Assembly: GCA_049799955.1 (NCBI GenBank)
Contig: JBARIW010000135.1
Location: 1 to 64,000 of the forward strand
Direction of reading: 5' to 3'
Source: JBGTFE01 sp049799955
GTDB lineage: Bacteria > Acidobacteriota > Blastocatellia > Pyrinomonadales > Pyrinomonadaceae
DNA: 64,000 bases
A program made the position numbers and the translations under genes. Every line of letters starts with the position of its first letter. Within the stretch, counting starts at the first letter, position 1. This document shows, in pieces, positions 15,176-23,714 of the stretch. The notes beneath the pieces were generated by a model. That model searched no databases. It was not told where the DNA came from and saw only the letters and a program-made list of their open reading frames with translations.

Positions 15176-17104
15176 ATGAGATTTTTATCCGAAATAAATT
15201 CACCCGCAGATTTGCGCCAGTTGAAATTAGAAGATTTGCAGGAAGTCGCCGACGAAGTTCGCGCATTTATGCTCGAAACCTGTTCGCGCATCGGCGGGCA
15301 CACGGGCGCAAGTTTGGGCGCGGTCGAGCTTGCGGTGGCGATGCATTACGTTTTCGACACGCCGAACGACAAGTTGGTCTGGGATGTCGGGCATCAGGCT
15401 TACGCGCATAAGATTTTGACCGGCAGGCGCGACGAGCTTCACACAATCAAACAATACGGCGGGCTTTCGGGTTTTCTGAGACGCGACGAATCCGAATACG
15501 ACACATTCGGCGCGGGACACGCTTCGACCTCGATTTCAGCCGCGCTCGGAATGGCAGTCGCGCGCGATACAAAAAAAGAAGATTTTCACGTCTGCGCGCT
15601 TATCGGCGATTCGAGTCTCGCGGGCGGAATGGCGATGGAAGCGATAAATCAAGCCGGACATCTGAAAACTCGGATGATTGTTCTTCTGAACGACAACGAA
15701 ATGTCTATCGCCCCGGCGGTCGGCGGTCTTGCGCGTTATCTCAACCGAATCAAAGGCGCGCAAAGCTACCAGCATTTGAAGGACGAAATCGGCGACACGC
15801 TCGAATCGGTTCCGCATTTCGGCGAGCGTCTGAAACGCGCGGCAAAATCGGTCAAAGATGCGATTGCGGCGGCGGTTTTGCCCGGCGCGCTGGTCAACGA
15901 ACTCGGTTTCAGATATATCGGATATGTTGACGGTCATAATGTCCCGATGCTGGTTAAAGCGCTCGAAGAAGCGAAAAAAATCGATGATGGTCCGGTCATC
16001 GTTCACGCTTTGACGACGAAGGGAAAAGGCTTTCCGAATCCCGAAAAAAATTATTACGCCTATCACGCGACCGGACCTTTCGATTTGAAAACCGGCGCGT
16101 TTCCGAAATCGAATAAAGTTGCCGCGCCGCAATACACGCACGTTTTCGGCGATACGATGTGCGAACTGATGGAAAAGGACGAAAAAATCGTCGCGCTGAC
16201 AGCCGCGATGCCCGACGGAACGGGCATCGACCGTGTTTTGGTGAAATTTCCCGAACGCGCGTTCGATGTCGGAATTGCCGAGCAGCACGCGATTACGTTT
16301 TGCGCGGGAATGGCTTGCGAAGGCTTAAAGCCGGTCGCGGCGATTTATTCGACGTTTCTCCAGCGCGGTTTCGACCAGATTATTCACGACGTTTGCCTGC
16401 AAAATCTGAACGTAACGTTTGCGATGGACAGAGCCGGAATCGTCGGCGCGGACGGTCCGACGCATCATGGACTGCTTGATATTGCCTATCTGCGCGGCTA
16501 TCCGAACATAATTTTGATGGCTCCGAAGGACGAAGCCGAGCTGCGCGATATGACTTTGACGGCGATTGAGCATCCTGCGCCCGCCGCGATTCGCTACCCG
16601 CGCGGAAACGGACACGGCGTCGATATTTCCGAAGCTCCGAAACAAATCGAAATCGGCAAAGCGGAAATTTTGCGCGATGGCGGCGATATTGCGATTTTAG
16701 CTTACGGCTCGATGGTTTATCCTGCGGTCGAAGCGGCGGAAAATCTGCAAAAAGACGGCATCGAGGCAACCGTTATCAACGCTCGCTTCGTCAAACCGCT
16801 TGATACGGAATTGATTCTCGCGCTGGCGCAGTCGAAACGAATTATCGTTACGGTCGAAGAAGCCTATCTCGCGGGCGGTTTCGGCTCTGCTGTGCTGGAG
16901 CTTTTGGAAGAAAATAATCTTCTTGATAAAGTTAAAGTCGTGCGAATGGGCGTTCCCGACCTCATTATCACGCACGGCGACCCGAAAATGCTGCTCGCCC
17001 AATACGGTTTGGACGCGGACGGGATTTATACGCGGGTTAAAGAAACAATCGAGATTTTAGATGAACGCCGGACGGATAAGAAACGGCTGAAAATAGTTAG
17101 ATAA
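15176..17104 (+). CDS. dxs: 1-deoxy-D-xylulose-5-phosphate synthase
   Basis: A 642-aa thiamine-diphosphate enzyme that condenses pyruvate with glyceraldehyde-3-phosphate, the first step of the MEP isoprenoid pathway. The N-terminal half has HTGASLGAVELAVAMHYVFD, WDVGHQAYAHKILTGRRDE and the ThDP/Mg motif GDSSLAGGMAMEAINQAG ending in LNDNEMSI. The middle has the pyrimidine-binding region DVGIAEQHAITFCAGMA and the MDRAGIVGADGPTHHG block. The C-terminal transketolase domain contains VINARFVKPLD. Full length for the family. The start follows AAGGAACG at some distance. It stands alone; the inverted repeat at 17110 follows 6 bp after its stop. Confidence 0.95.
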   Translation: MRFLSEINSPADLRQLKLEDLQEVADEVRAFMLETCSRIGGHTGASLGAVELAVAMHYVFDTPNDKLVWDVGHQAYAHKILTGRRDELHTIKQYGGLSGFLRRDESEYDTFGAGHASTSISAALGMAVARDTKKEDFHVCALIGDSSLAGGMAMEAINQAGHLKTRMIVLLNDNEMSIAPAVGGLARYLNRIKGAQSYQHLKDEIGDTLESVPHFGERLKRAAKSVKDAIAAAVLPGALVNELGFRYIGYVDGHNVPMLVKALEEAKKIDDGPVIVHALTTKGKGFPNPEKNYYAYHATGPFDLKTGAFPKSNKVAAPQYTHVFGDTMCELMEKDEKIVALTAAMPDGTGIDRVLVKFPERAFDVGIAEQHAITFCAGMACEGLKPVAAIYSTFLQRGFDQIIHDVCLQNLNVTFAMDRAGIVGADGPTHHGLLDIAYLRGYPNIILMAPKDEAELRDMTLTAIEHPAPAAIRYPRGNGHGVDISEAPKQIEIGKAEILRDGGDIAILAYGSMVYPAVEAAENLQKDGIEATVINARFVKPLDTELILALAQSKRIIVTVEEAYLAGGFGSAVLELLEENNLLDKVKVVRMGVPDLIITHGDPKMLLAQYGLDADGIYTRVKETIEILDERRTDKKRLKIVR

Positions 17105-17109
17105 TGAAA

Positions 17110-17178
17110 TGACCTTTGACTTTTGATTTTTGACCTTTGATAAAAACAATTTCAAAGGTCAAAAATCAAAGGTCAAAG
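17110..17178. repeat. Inverted repeat of TGACCTTTGA words
   Basis: The left arm (17110-17140) TGACCTTTGACTTTTGATTT and the right arm (17152-17178) TCAAAGGTCAAAAATCAAAG are reverse complements built from TTTGACC/TTTTGAT words. The loop is about 11 bases. It fills the spacer between dxs and the dsbA-like gene and could act as a terminator for dxs. Confidence 0.88.
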
Positions 17179-17191
17179 ACTAATTGTTAAA

Positions 17192-17974
17192 ATGAATAAT
17201 CAACCAAAAAATAACAGTGCCACTCCGCTTATTATTATCGGATTGGTTTTGCTTGTCGCAATCGGCGGCGGCTGGTGGCTTTACAAATCGTCAACTGCGC
17301 CCAGAGAGCAGAAAGGTAATAAAAACACAAATACGACAAAACCGGCAAACGATGATGCGGCACAGAGATACGTAAACGCGCCGCCGGGAGCGCAGCCGCC
17401 GAATATGCTCGGCTCGCCGACGGCGACCGTTATGGTCGAGGAGTTTGCCGATTTTCAATGCCCGACCTGCGCCAAGATGCACCCGCTGGCAAAGGAAATT
17501 ATCTCTACTTACGGTCCGCGTATAAAATTTGTTTTCCGCAACTTTCCCTTGAATATTCCGGCGCACGACAAGGCTTACGATGCGGCGGTCGCGGCGGAAG
17601 CAGCCAGAGAACAGGGAAAATTCTGGGACATGCATCAACAGCTTTTCACCAATCAGCAAAGCTGGACGACATCGACCGATTTTCGCAAAGTTCTTGAAGA
17701 ATACGCGCAGAAAATCGGTCTGGACGTTGAAAAGTTCAAAAGCGATATGGCGGGAATGAGCGCTAAAACGCGCGTTGACGCAGATTTACAGCGCGGGCGC
17801 GCAGTCGGCGTCAACTCGACGCCGACGTTTTTCGTCAACGGCAAAGCAGTGCCTCCCGAACAGATGACCAGCGAGACGATGCGCGCGATTATCGACGGCG
17901 AGCTGCAAAAAGCGCAGACCGCCAATCAAACCGCTCCGGCAGCCAATACGGCGAATACAACCACAAATAAATGA
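17192..17974 (+). CDS. DsbA-family membrane-anchored thioredoxin
   Basis: A 260-aa protein with one N-terminal membrane anchor (TPLIIIGLVLLVAIGGGWWL), a low-complexity Asn/Thr linker, then a DsbA/DsbG-type thioredoxin fold facing the periplasm. The active site C90-P-T-C93 lies in EEFADFQCPTCAKMHP, and the cis-proline loop is GVNSTPTFFVNG. It should introduce or shuffle disulfides in exported proteins. The C-terminus is again Asn/Thr/Ala-rich. Its stop overlaps the start of the VKOR gene (ATGA), so the two are coupled. The pair fits a DsbA plus VKOR (DsbB substitute) oxidative-folding system. Confidence 0.9.
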   Translation: MNNQPKNNSATPLIIIGLVLLVAIGGGWWLYKSSTAPREQKGNKNTNTTKPANDDAAQRYVNAPPGAQPPNMLGSPTATVMVEEFADFQCPTCAKMHPLAKEIISTYGPRIKFVFRNFPLNIPAHDKAYDAAVAAEAAREQGKFWDMHQQLFTNQQSWTTSTDFRKVLEEYAQKIGLDVEKFKSDMAGMSAKTRVDADLQRGRAVGVNSTPTFFVNGKAVPPEQMTSETMRAIIDGELQKAQTANQTAPAANTANTTTNK

Positions 17975-18492
17975 TAGAAGAAGAGAAAAGGAGAGAACGA
18001 GAAGCGGAGATGAAAGAGACGAGCGGGCAAACGGTTTCCTCATCTCCTTCTCTTCTTTTCTCCTTGCCTTCGTTGGCGGCTGTCATTGCGCTCGGCGGCG
18101 TGGCGGACGCGATTTATCTGACGATTCATCACTATTCGGGCGAGCAGGTTCCGTGCGGCTTAACGGGCGGCTGCGAGATGGTTTTATCGAGCAGCTACGC
18201 GACGATTGCCGGAATTCCGCTTTCCATTTTCGGCGCGGCGGCGTATTTTGTCGCTTTTAGTCTGGCTCTGCTCGCCGCCTTCGGAAATCGTCTGATGTGG
18301 AAGATTTTCGGCGTTCAGATGGCGCTAATGGCGATTTTTTCCGTCTGGCTTATATACCTTCAGGCTTTTGTCATCAGCAACAGCAGGGTTCCTTTCGCCG
18401 AAAGATTTTGTCAATTCTGCCTGCTTTCCGCGCTGATTACATTTACGCTTTTTATAATCGCTCTAATCTCGAATTTCCGGCGTTCAAAATAA
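17971..18492 (+). CDS. Vitamin K epoxide reductase (VKOR) family protein
   Basis: A 173-aa membrane protein that should reoxidise the adjacent DsbA-like protein and pass electrons to quinone. Four membrane helices lie after about residue 30. The loop cysteines are in VPCGLTGGCEMVLSSSYATI, followed by the conserved GIPLSIFGAAAYF, and the quinone-side CXXC is AERFCQFCLLSAL. The start overlaps the dsbA-like stop by 4 bp. Odd: the first 35 residues (MIEEEKRREREAEM...SSSPSLLFSLPSL) come from a purine-rich inverted repeat and are absent from the usual VKOR plan; a later start at M14 is possible. Confidence 0.88.
   Translation: MIEEEKRREREAEMKETSGQTVSSSPSLLFSLPSLAAVIALGGVADAIYLTIHHYSGEQVPCGLTGGCEMVLSSSYATIAGIPLSIFGAAAYFVAFSLALLAAFGNRLMWKIFGVQMALMAIFSVWLIYLQAFVISNSRVPFAERFCQFCLLSALITFTLFIIALISNFRRSK
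17974..18067. repeat. Purine-rich inverted repeat at the VKOR 5' end
   Basis: The left arm (about 17974-18020) consists of GAAGAGAAAAGGAGAGAACG-type words. The right arm (about 18036-18067) reads CTCATCTCCTTCTCTTCTTT and onward, an imperfect reverse complement. Built from short GAGAAGGAGA words, it matches the intergenic inverted repeats in design but lies inside the VKOR coding frame. In the mRNA it would fold over the beginning of the gene. Confidence 0.65.
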
Positions 18493-18545
18493 ATATAAAA
18501 ATCCGCCTTTGAAACCATTTTCACAAAATCATCGAATTAATAAGC

Positions 18546-18643
18546 AGGAAGCCAAGTTTTTTAGCAGAGTTTCCGGCTCGGCAACTTGGCAAAATGCAAT
18601 GAGATAGAGTAGCTTAAAGCTAGTTTTATAATCTCTACGGGAA
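18546..18643 (+). promoter_or_regulatory. Structured leader upstream of ECF sigma gene
   Basis: Two nested hairpins can be drawn in the VKOR-sigma spacer. GCCAAGTT (18550) pairs with AACTTGGC over a loop that itself has GAG/CTC pairing. GAGAT...TAGCTT then pairs with AAGCTA...ATCTC up to about 18637. The sigma gene start (TTG) follows. I do not recognise a known riboswitch class. It may be a terminator for VKOR followed by a leader. Confidence 0.4.
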
Positions 18644-18653
18644 ATTAAGAATT

Positions 18654-19214
18654 TTGGCTCAAACTATTCTAAATCGCATTGCATCCGGTGATAAATCCGC
18701 CGTTCAGGAATGTCTTAAAACATTCGGCGGATTGGTCTGGTCGCTCGCCCGGCGGATGTGTCCGAATACGGACGACGCGGAAGATGCGGTGCAGGAGATT
18801 TTCATCGATATTTGGAAAAACGCCCAACGTTTTGATGCGAGCCAGGCATCTGAAACAACGTTTGTGGCGATGATTGCCCGAAGGCGTCTGATTGACCGTT
18901 TGCGAAAGATTAATCGTCAGCCGAACATCGATTCGTTTGAAGATATTCTGGTCGAACCGTCGGAAAATACCGATAAGCATATTCAGCTTTCGGTCGAAGC
19001 AAAAGAAGCCGCTAGGGCGATGAAAGATTTGCGCCCGGAGCAGCGACAGATTCTGCATCTGTCTATCATTCAAGGATTTTCCCACCAGGAAATTGCAGAC
19101 GCTTTAGATATGCCGCTCGGCACGGTTAAAACTCACGCGCGGCGCGGGTTAATTCAGATAAGAGAGATTTTAGGATTGGATACGACAGGAAATATAAAGG
19201 AGGCGCAGGCATGA
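18654..19214 (+). CDS. ECF-family RNA polymerase sigma factor
   Basis: A 186-aa sigma factor with region 2 (GLVWSLARRMCPNTDDAEDAVQ, then EIFIDIWKNAQRFD) and region 4 (LRPEQRQILHLSIIQGFSHQ, EIADALDMPLGTVKTHARRG). It should direct RNA polymerase to a small stress regulon. The only start that gives a full region 2 is the TTG at 18654, since the next ATG would remove half of it. The stop overlaps the anti-sigma gene ATG by 4 bp (ATGA), a standard sigma/anti-sigma arrangement. Pairing with an RskA-type partner suggests a SigK-like system. Confidence 0.9.
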   Translation: MAQTILNRIASGDKSAVQECLKTFGGLVWSLARRMCPNTDDAEDAVQEIFIDIWKNAQRFDASQASETTFVAMIARRRLIDRLRKINRQPNIDSFEDILVEPSENTDKHIQLSVEAKEAARAMKDLRPEQRQILHLSIIQGFSHQEIADALDMPLGTVKTHARRGLIQIREILGLDTTGNIKEAQA

Positions 19215-20041
19215 ACGAATTAGAAAAAGAAAGAATGCTCGACCTCCTTATCGCGCGAGCCGCCGGCGATTTGAGCGCGGACGAAGCGAAGGAATTGAGC
19301 GAACTGGAAGCAAAGTTCCCCGAATTAAAGGACGATAACTCGTTCGAGTTCGCGGCGGCGGCTTTCAGCATCGCAAATTTGGACGCGAGCGAGCCGATGC
19401 CTGCCGCTTTGCAGGCGAAGATTTTAGCCGACGCGGATAAATATTTTGCTTCGGGAAAAATGTCCGAACCTGCCAAGACTGAAAACGAAGAATTTCAAAA
19501 AACTTTTGCTTTCGAGCCGAAGCGTTCCGTTCTGCAATGGCTCGGCTGGGCAGTTGCGGCGCTGGCTTGCGTTGTGCTGGCGGCAAATGTCTGGACGACG
19601 CGTTTGAATCCGACGGTTGAAAGAGTTTATGTTCGCGAAACGCCGACGCCGACGCCTTCGACGAATCAGCAGCTCGAACAACTTTTGGCTTCATCCGACG
19701 TTATCAAAGCAAATCTGGCAAATCCGAAAAATCCGGCTGAAGTTGTCGGCGATGTCGTTTGGAGCGATTCGCAGCAAAAAGGCTTCGTGCGGCTTCGCGG
19801 CGTTCCGGCGAACGATAAAGCTAAGGAACAGTATCAGCTCTGGATTGTCGCCGAAAATCAGAACGCAAAAACTCCGGTTGACGGCGGCGTTTTCGATGTC
19901 AACGCTAACGGCGAAGTCATCATTCCGATTGACGCTAAAGTAAAAGTTCAAAAACCCGCGGCGTTTGCCATCACCGCCGAAAAACCGGGCGGCGTCGTCG
20001 TTTCCGAACAGGGAAAAGTAATGGCAATCGGCAAGGTCTAG
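19211..20041 (+). CDS. RskA-type anti-sigma factor
   Basis: A 276-aa single-pass membrane protein. The cytoplasmic N-terminus (MLDLLIARAAGDLSADEAKE and LSELEAKFPEL) resembles an anti-sigma domain without the zinc HxxxCxxC motif. A membrane helix (VLQWLGWAVAALACVVLAAN) follows near residue 115. The periplasmic anti-sigma-K domain has GDVVWSDSQQKGFVRLRGVP and YQLWIVAENQNAKTPVDGGV, ending with AFAITAEKPGGVVVSEQGKV. It should hold the upstream sigma factor inactive until regulated proteolysis. It overlaps the sigma gene by 4 bp and is followed by a terminator-like hairpin. Confidence 0.9.
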   Translation: MNELEKERMLDLLIARAAGDLSADEAKELSELEAKFPELKDDNSFEFAAAAFSIANLDASEPMPAALQAKILADADKYFASGKMSEPAKTENEEFQKTFAFEPKRSVLQWLGWAVAALACVVLAANVWTTRLNPTVERVYVRETPTPTPSTNQQLEQLLASSDVIKANLANPKNPAEVVGDVVWSDSQQKGFVRLRGVPANDKAKEQYQLWIVAENQNAKTPVDGGVFDVNANGEVIIPIDAKVKVQKPAAFAITAEKPGGVVVSEQGKVMAIGKV

Positions 20042-20078
20042 CCGTAAATCTTCTTTTTTTATAAAATCTTTAATAAAT

Positions 20079-20112
20079 ACGGGCGAAATTGCTTGATTCC
20101 GCCCGTTTTCGT
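20079..20112 (+). terminator. Terminator after the sigma/RskA operon
   Basis: ACGGGCGAAAT pairs with ATTCCGCCCGT (one mismatch) around a short loop, followed by TTTTCGTTT. It sits 40 bp after the anti-sigma stop. Confidence 0.75.
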
Positions 20113-20178
20113 TTGTAGTTTCGCTTCCTGTTTTTTACACTGACTGTAGATAAATTTATTACCAAAAAGGAGTCTGCT

Positions 20179-23010
20179 ATGAGTTTCAGAAAAGCATTAA
20201 TTTGTTTGCTTGTTCTTTTTTCACTTATGTCAATTACCGTGCCCGCGCAGAAAGGCGATAAGCTGCCGCCGCTTCCATACACCGAGTTTTACCTGAAAAA
20301 CGGTCTGCGCGTGATTCTGCATCCCGACAAATCGACGCCGATTGTGGCGGTCAACATCTGGTATCACGTCGGCTCGAAAAACGAGACCGCCGGACGCACC
20401 GGATTCGCGCACCTTTTCGAGCATATGATGTTTCAGGGTTCGAAAAACTGGAACACGGACTATTTCAAACCGCTCGACGCCGCCGGCGCGAACATTAACG
20501 GTTCGACCAATACCGACCGCACGAATTATTACGAAGTCGTGCCGTCGAATTTTCTCGAACTGGCTTTATTTTTAGAAGCCGACCGCATGGGCAGCCTGCC
20601 CGAAGCGATGACGCAGGACAAGCTCGACAACCAGCGCGATGTCGTCAAAAACGAGCGTCGCCAGCGTTACGACAACCAGCCATACGGCACGGCGAACGAA
20701 AAAATTCAGGCGATTATGTATCCGAAAGAACATCCGTATAACTGGACGACTATCGGCTCGCTCGACGATTTGACCGCCGCTTCGCAGGACGATGTAAAAG
20801 CGTTTTTCCGGCAGTATTACGTGCCGAACAACGCTTCGCTCGTGATTGCCGGAGATTTTAATCCGGTCGAAGCGAGAAAATGGGTGGAAAAATATTTCGG
20901 TCCGATTAAAAAAGGCGAAAATATTACGCGCCCGAAAAACGCGATTCCGAAAATGGACAGTATAATTCGTCAGGAATTTGAAGATTCCGTACAGCTTCCG
21001 CGTCTTTATCAGGTCTGGCACACCGTTCCGCAGGGCGACAAAGACGAGCCCGCGCTCGACGTTCTGGCTTCGATATTTGCAAACGGACGCGGCTCGCGCC
21101 TGCAAAGCAAATTGGTTTTCGACAAACAAATGGTGCAGGACGTTTCCGCCGGTCATCCGACCAGAGAAATTGGCGGTTTCTTCCAGATTGTCTCGACGGC
21201 GCGCCCGAACGCTCCGAAGGATATTGACGAAATGCGCACCGACCCGCAAAAGTTTCTCGCGCCGATTGAACAGGAAATCAATATCGAAATCGAGCGCATC
21301 AAGAAAGAGCCGCCGACGGCTGAAGAAGTTACGCGCGCGATAAACCGCATCGAATCGCAGACGGTTTTCGGTCTGCAAACCGTTCTCGGCAAAGCCGATT
21401 CGCTGAACAGCAACGCGACGTTCTACGGCAAGCCGAATCTTTTTCAGCAGCAACTGGATGAAATCCGCAGAGTTACGCCCGCCGATGTTACGCGCGTCGC
21501 CAATGCTTATCTGAAAGCCAATCATCTGGTGATGAGCTTTGTTCCGCGCAAGCAAAAAATCGCTTCGCAGACGAACAACGCTTCAAACAAACCGACTTCG
21601 CAGCCGCAGACGAGCGCGACGCCGGTTGACCAGACGGCAAATCTGCCGAAACCGAAAGCCGATCCGAAATTCGCTTTGCCGCCGATTCAGAAAAGCAAGC
21701 TTTCCAACGGTCTGGAAGTCTGGCTCGTTCGCCAGCCGGAATTGCCGATAGTTTCGATGAACATGGTTTTCAAAACCGGCGGAACGGTTGACCCTGCCGG
21801 AAAATCGGGCTTGGCTTCGATGACTGCGACTCTGCTCGACGACGGAACGAAAACGCGCTCGGCGGTCGATATTTCCAACGAATTATCGAATATCGGCGCG
21901 ACTCTCGGTACGGGTTCGGGTTGGGATTCGGGAACCGTTTCGATGCAGACTCTGAAGAAAAATCTCGACGCCGCGCTCGATATTTACGCGGATGTTATCG
22001 TCAATCCGGCATTTCCCGAAAAAGAGCTTGAAACGGTGCGCGGGCGCGCGCTGGTCGGGCTTAAACAGCGGAGAGACAATCCGAACGCGATTGCCGGAGT
22101 TGTTTACAACTCCCTGCTTTACGGTAAAAAACACCCGTACGGCAATGTTATGACGGGCGACGAAGCTTCGATTAAATCTTTCAGCCAGGCGGATTTGATG
22201 AGCTTCTATCAGACTTATTATCGTCCGAACAACGCGGCTTTAATCGTCGTCGGCGATGCGACGATGGCGATGCTCAAGCCGAAGCTCGAAAAAGCTTTCG
22301 CAAGCTGGCAGCCGGGTCAGATTCCGGCGTCGAGCGTGCCGGGCGCGGCGGTTTTCGACAAACCCGGAATTTACGTCGTCGATAAACCCGGCGCGGCGCA
22401 GTCAGTTATCTCCATCGGTCAGGTCGGCGTCTCGCGCGATAATCCCGATTTCTTCGCGCTTCAGGTGATGAACGATATGCTCGGCGGCTCGTTCTCGTCG
22501 CGTCTGAATATGAATCTGCGCGAGGACAAAGGCTACACATACGGCGCGGGCTCGGGCTTTTCGTATCGCCGCGGAACCGGACCGTTTACGGCTTCGGCTG
22601 ACGTGCAGACGGCTGTTACAAAAGAATCCGTCATCGAGTTTATGAAGGAACTCAACGGCATTCGAGGTTCGCGTCCCGTTACCGACGAGGAGCTTGAGAC
22701 GAGCAAAAACAGCCTGATTCGCGGCTTCCCGCAGGGCTTTGAAACCAACGGGCAAATCGCTAACGCGCTGTCCACGCTGGTCGTTTACAATCTGCCGGAT
22801 ACGTATTACAACCAGTATATGATAAAGGTCAGAGGCGTTACGATGGCTGACGTAAACCGCGTGGCGAATAAATATCTGACGCCGGACAAAATGGCAATCG
22901 TCATTGTCGGCGACAAGATGTCAATCGAGCCGAAGCTGCGCGAAATCGATATGTGGGGCAAATCAATCACTTTTCTCGATGCGGAAGGCAATCCGGTGAA
23001 AGTCGATTAA
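20179..23010 (+). CDS. M16 family zinc metallopeptidase, two-domain
   Basis: A 943-aa exported protein: signal peptide (ALICLLVLFSLMSITVPAQ) then two fused M16 halves. The first half has the inverted zinc motif H78-LFE-H82 in TGFAHLFEHMMFQGSKNW and should be the catalytic one. The second half (from about residue 500) starts KSKLSNGLEVWLVRQPELPI and aligns with FKTGGTVDPAGKSGLASMTA, which has no HxxEH, so it is the inactive partner. Both halves have the helper R/Y region, e.g. GYTYGAGSGFSYRRG. Likely a periplasmic peptidase. AAGGAG lies 6 bp before the ATG. Monocistronic, with terminator at 23033. Confidence 0.93.
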   Translation: MSFRKALICLLVLFSLMSITVPAQKGDKLPPLPYTEFYLKNGLRVILHPDKSTPIVAVNIWYHVGSKNETAGRTGFAHLFEHMMFQGSKNWNTDYFKPLDAAGANINGSTNTDRTNYYEVVPSNFLELALFLEADRMGSLPEAMTQDKLDNQRDVVKNERRQRYDNQPYGTANEKIQAIMYPKEHPYNWTTIGSLDDLTAASQDDVKAFFRQYYVPNNASLVIAGDFNPVEARKWVEKYFGPIKKGENITRPKNAIPKMDSIIRQEFEDSVQLPRLYQVWHTVPQGDKDEPALDVLASIFANGRGSRLQSKLVFDKQMVQDVSAGHPTREIGGFFQIVSTARPNAPKDIDEMRTDPQKFLAPIEQEINIEIERIKKEPPTAEEVTRAINRIESQTVFGLQTVLGKADSLNSNATFYGKPNLFQQQLDEIRRVTPADVTRVANAYLKANHLVMSFVPRKQKIASQTNNASNKPTSQPQTSATPVDQTANLPKPKADPKFALPPIQKSKLSNGLEVWLVRQPELPIVSMNMVFKTGGTVDPAGKSGLASMTATLLDDGTKTRSAVDISNELSNIGATLGTGSGWDSGTVSMQTLKKNLDAALDIYADVIVNPAFPEKELETVRGRALVGLKQRRDNPNAIAGVVYNSLLYGKKHPYGNVMTGDEASIKSFSQADLMSFYQTYYRPNNAALIVVGDATMAMLKPKLEKAFASWQPGQIPASSVPGAAVFDKPGIYVVDKPGAAQSVISIGQVGVSRDNPDFFALQVMNDMLGGSFSSRLNMNLREDKGYTYGAGSGFSYRRGTGPFTASADVQTAVTKESVIEFMKELNGIRGSRPVTDEELETSKNSLIRGFPQGFETNGQIANALSTLVVYNLPDTYYNQYMIKVRGVTMADVNRVANKYLTPDKMAIVIVGDKMSIEPKLREIDMWGKSITFLDAEGNPVKVD

Positions 23011-23032
23011 AATTGATTCGATTAATTTAGCA

Positions 23033-23066
23033 AAAAAGGGCAAGGCTTTCGGGCTTTGCCTTTTTT
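23033..23066 (+). terminator. Terminator after M16 gene
   Basis: AAAAAGGGCAAGGC and GCTTTGCCTTTTTT form a stem with a CGG-centred loop and a U-tract, 20 bp after the stop of the peptidase gene. Confidence 0.85.
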
Positions 23067-23075
23067 ATTAAGAAA

Positions 23076-23148
23076 TTTAGCCACAGAGGACACAGAGAAC
23101 ACTGAGGAAAAGAAGAATCATCTCTCAGTGTCCTCTGTGGCTAAAATT
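23076..23148. repeat. Inverted repeat of CCACAGAGGACACAGAG words
   Basis: The left arm (23076-23105) TTAGCCACAGAGGACACAGA and the right arm (about 23122-23148) CTCTCAGTGTCCTCTGTGGC are reverse complements. Same word set as the repeats at 9392-9462 and 60601-60678. It lies between the M16 terminator and the second ECF sigma gene. A reading frame through it (TEDTENTEEKK) looks spurious. Confidence 0.9.
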
Positions 23149-23189
23149 TTTTTGAATATTTTTCTGGCTTTGCGGATACGTTATAGTGA

Positions 23190-23714
23190 GTGGCAGATAT
23201 GGATGATGCGGCGGCAATCGAAAAAGTTCAGAAAGGCGAGCGCGATGCGTTTCGATTTCTGGTTGAAAGTTATCAAAATCAAGCCGTCGCGCACGCCATC
23301 GCTATTCTCGGCAACGCGGAAGACGCGCGCGATGCGGCGCAGGAAGCATTTATCGACGCTTTCCGGGGGCTCAAGACATTTGATAAAACGCGCCGGTTTT
23401 ACCCTTGGTTTTATGTTCTGCTTCGCAATCGCTGTTACAAAACGACGGCGAAAAGACGCGAAAACGAGGATATTGAAGAACTCGAAATTATCGCGCCGCG
23501 ACGCGGTTTGCCTTTGACGGAGCAAATCGCGCTTGAAACGGCGCTGCTCGCTTTATCCGCCGAAGACCGCGAGATTATTACTTTGAAATATCTGGACGGT
23601 TTCTCGTACGCGGAAATCGCAGAGCATCTGGGGATTCCGCGAGGAACGGTAATGAGCCGACTTTTTCACGCGCGACGAGAGTTACAGGCAAAGCTGGAGA
23701 GAAAGTATGAATAA
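23190..23714 (+). CDS. ECF-family RNA polymerase sigma factor
   Basis: A 174-aa sigma factor. Region 2: DAFRFLVESYQNQAVAHAIA, ILGNAEDARDAAQEAFIDAF and RGLKTFDKTRRFYPWFYVLL. Region 4: LSAEDREIITLKYLDGFSYA, EIAEHLGIPRGTVMSRLFHA. The start may be the GTG at 23190 or the ATG at 23199, differing by three residues. The stop overlaps the zinc anti-sigma gene by 8 bp. It heads a four-gene operon with the anti-sigma, a DUF4190 protein and an alpha/beta hydrolase. The regulon cannot be read from here. Confidence 0.9.
   Translation: MADMDDAAAIEKVQKGERDAFRFLVESYQNQAVAHAIAILGNAEDARDAAQEAFIDAFRGLKTFDKTRRFYPWFYVLLRNRCYKTTAKRRENEDIEELEIIAPRRGLPLTEQIALETALLALSAEDREIITLKYLDGFSYAEIAEHLGIPRGTVMSRLFHARRELQAKLERKYE

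Noticed and set aside
23056..23517. 153-aa plus-strand frame starting through the CCACAGAG repeat
   Set aside because: It runs through an inverted repeat and then in the wrong frame of the ECF sigma gene.
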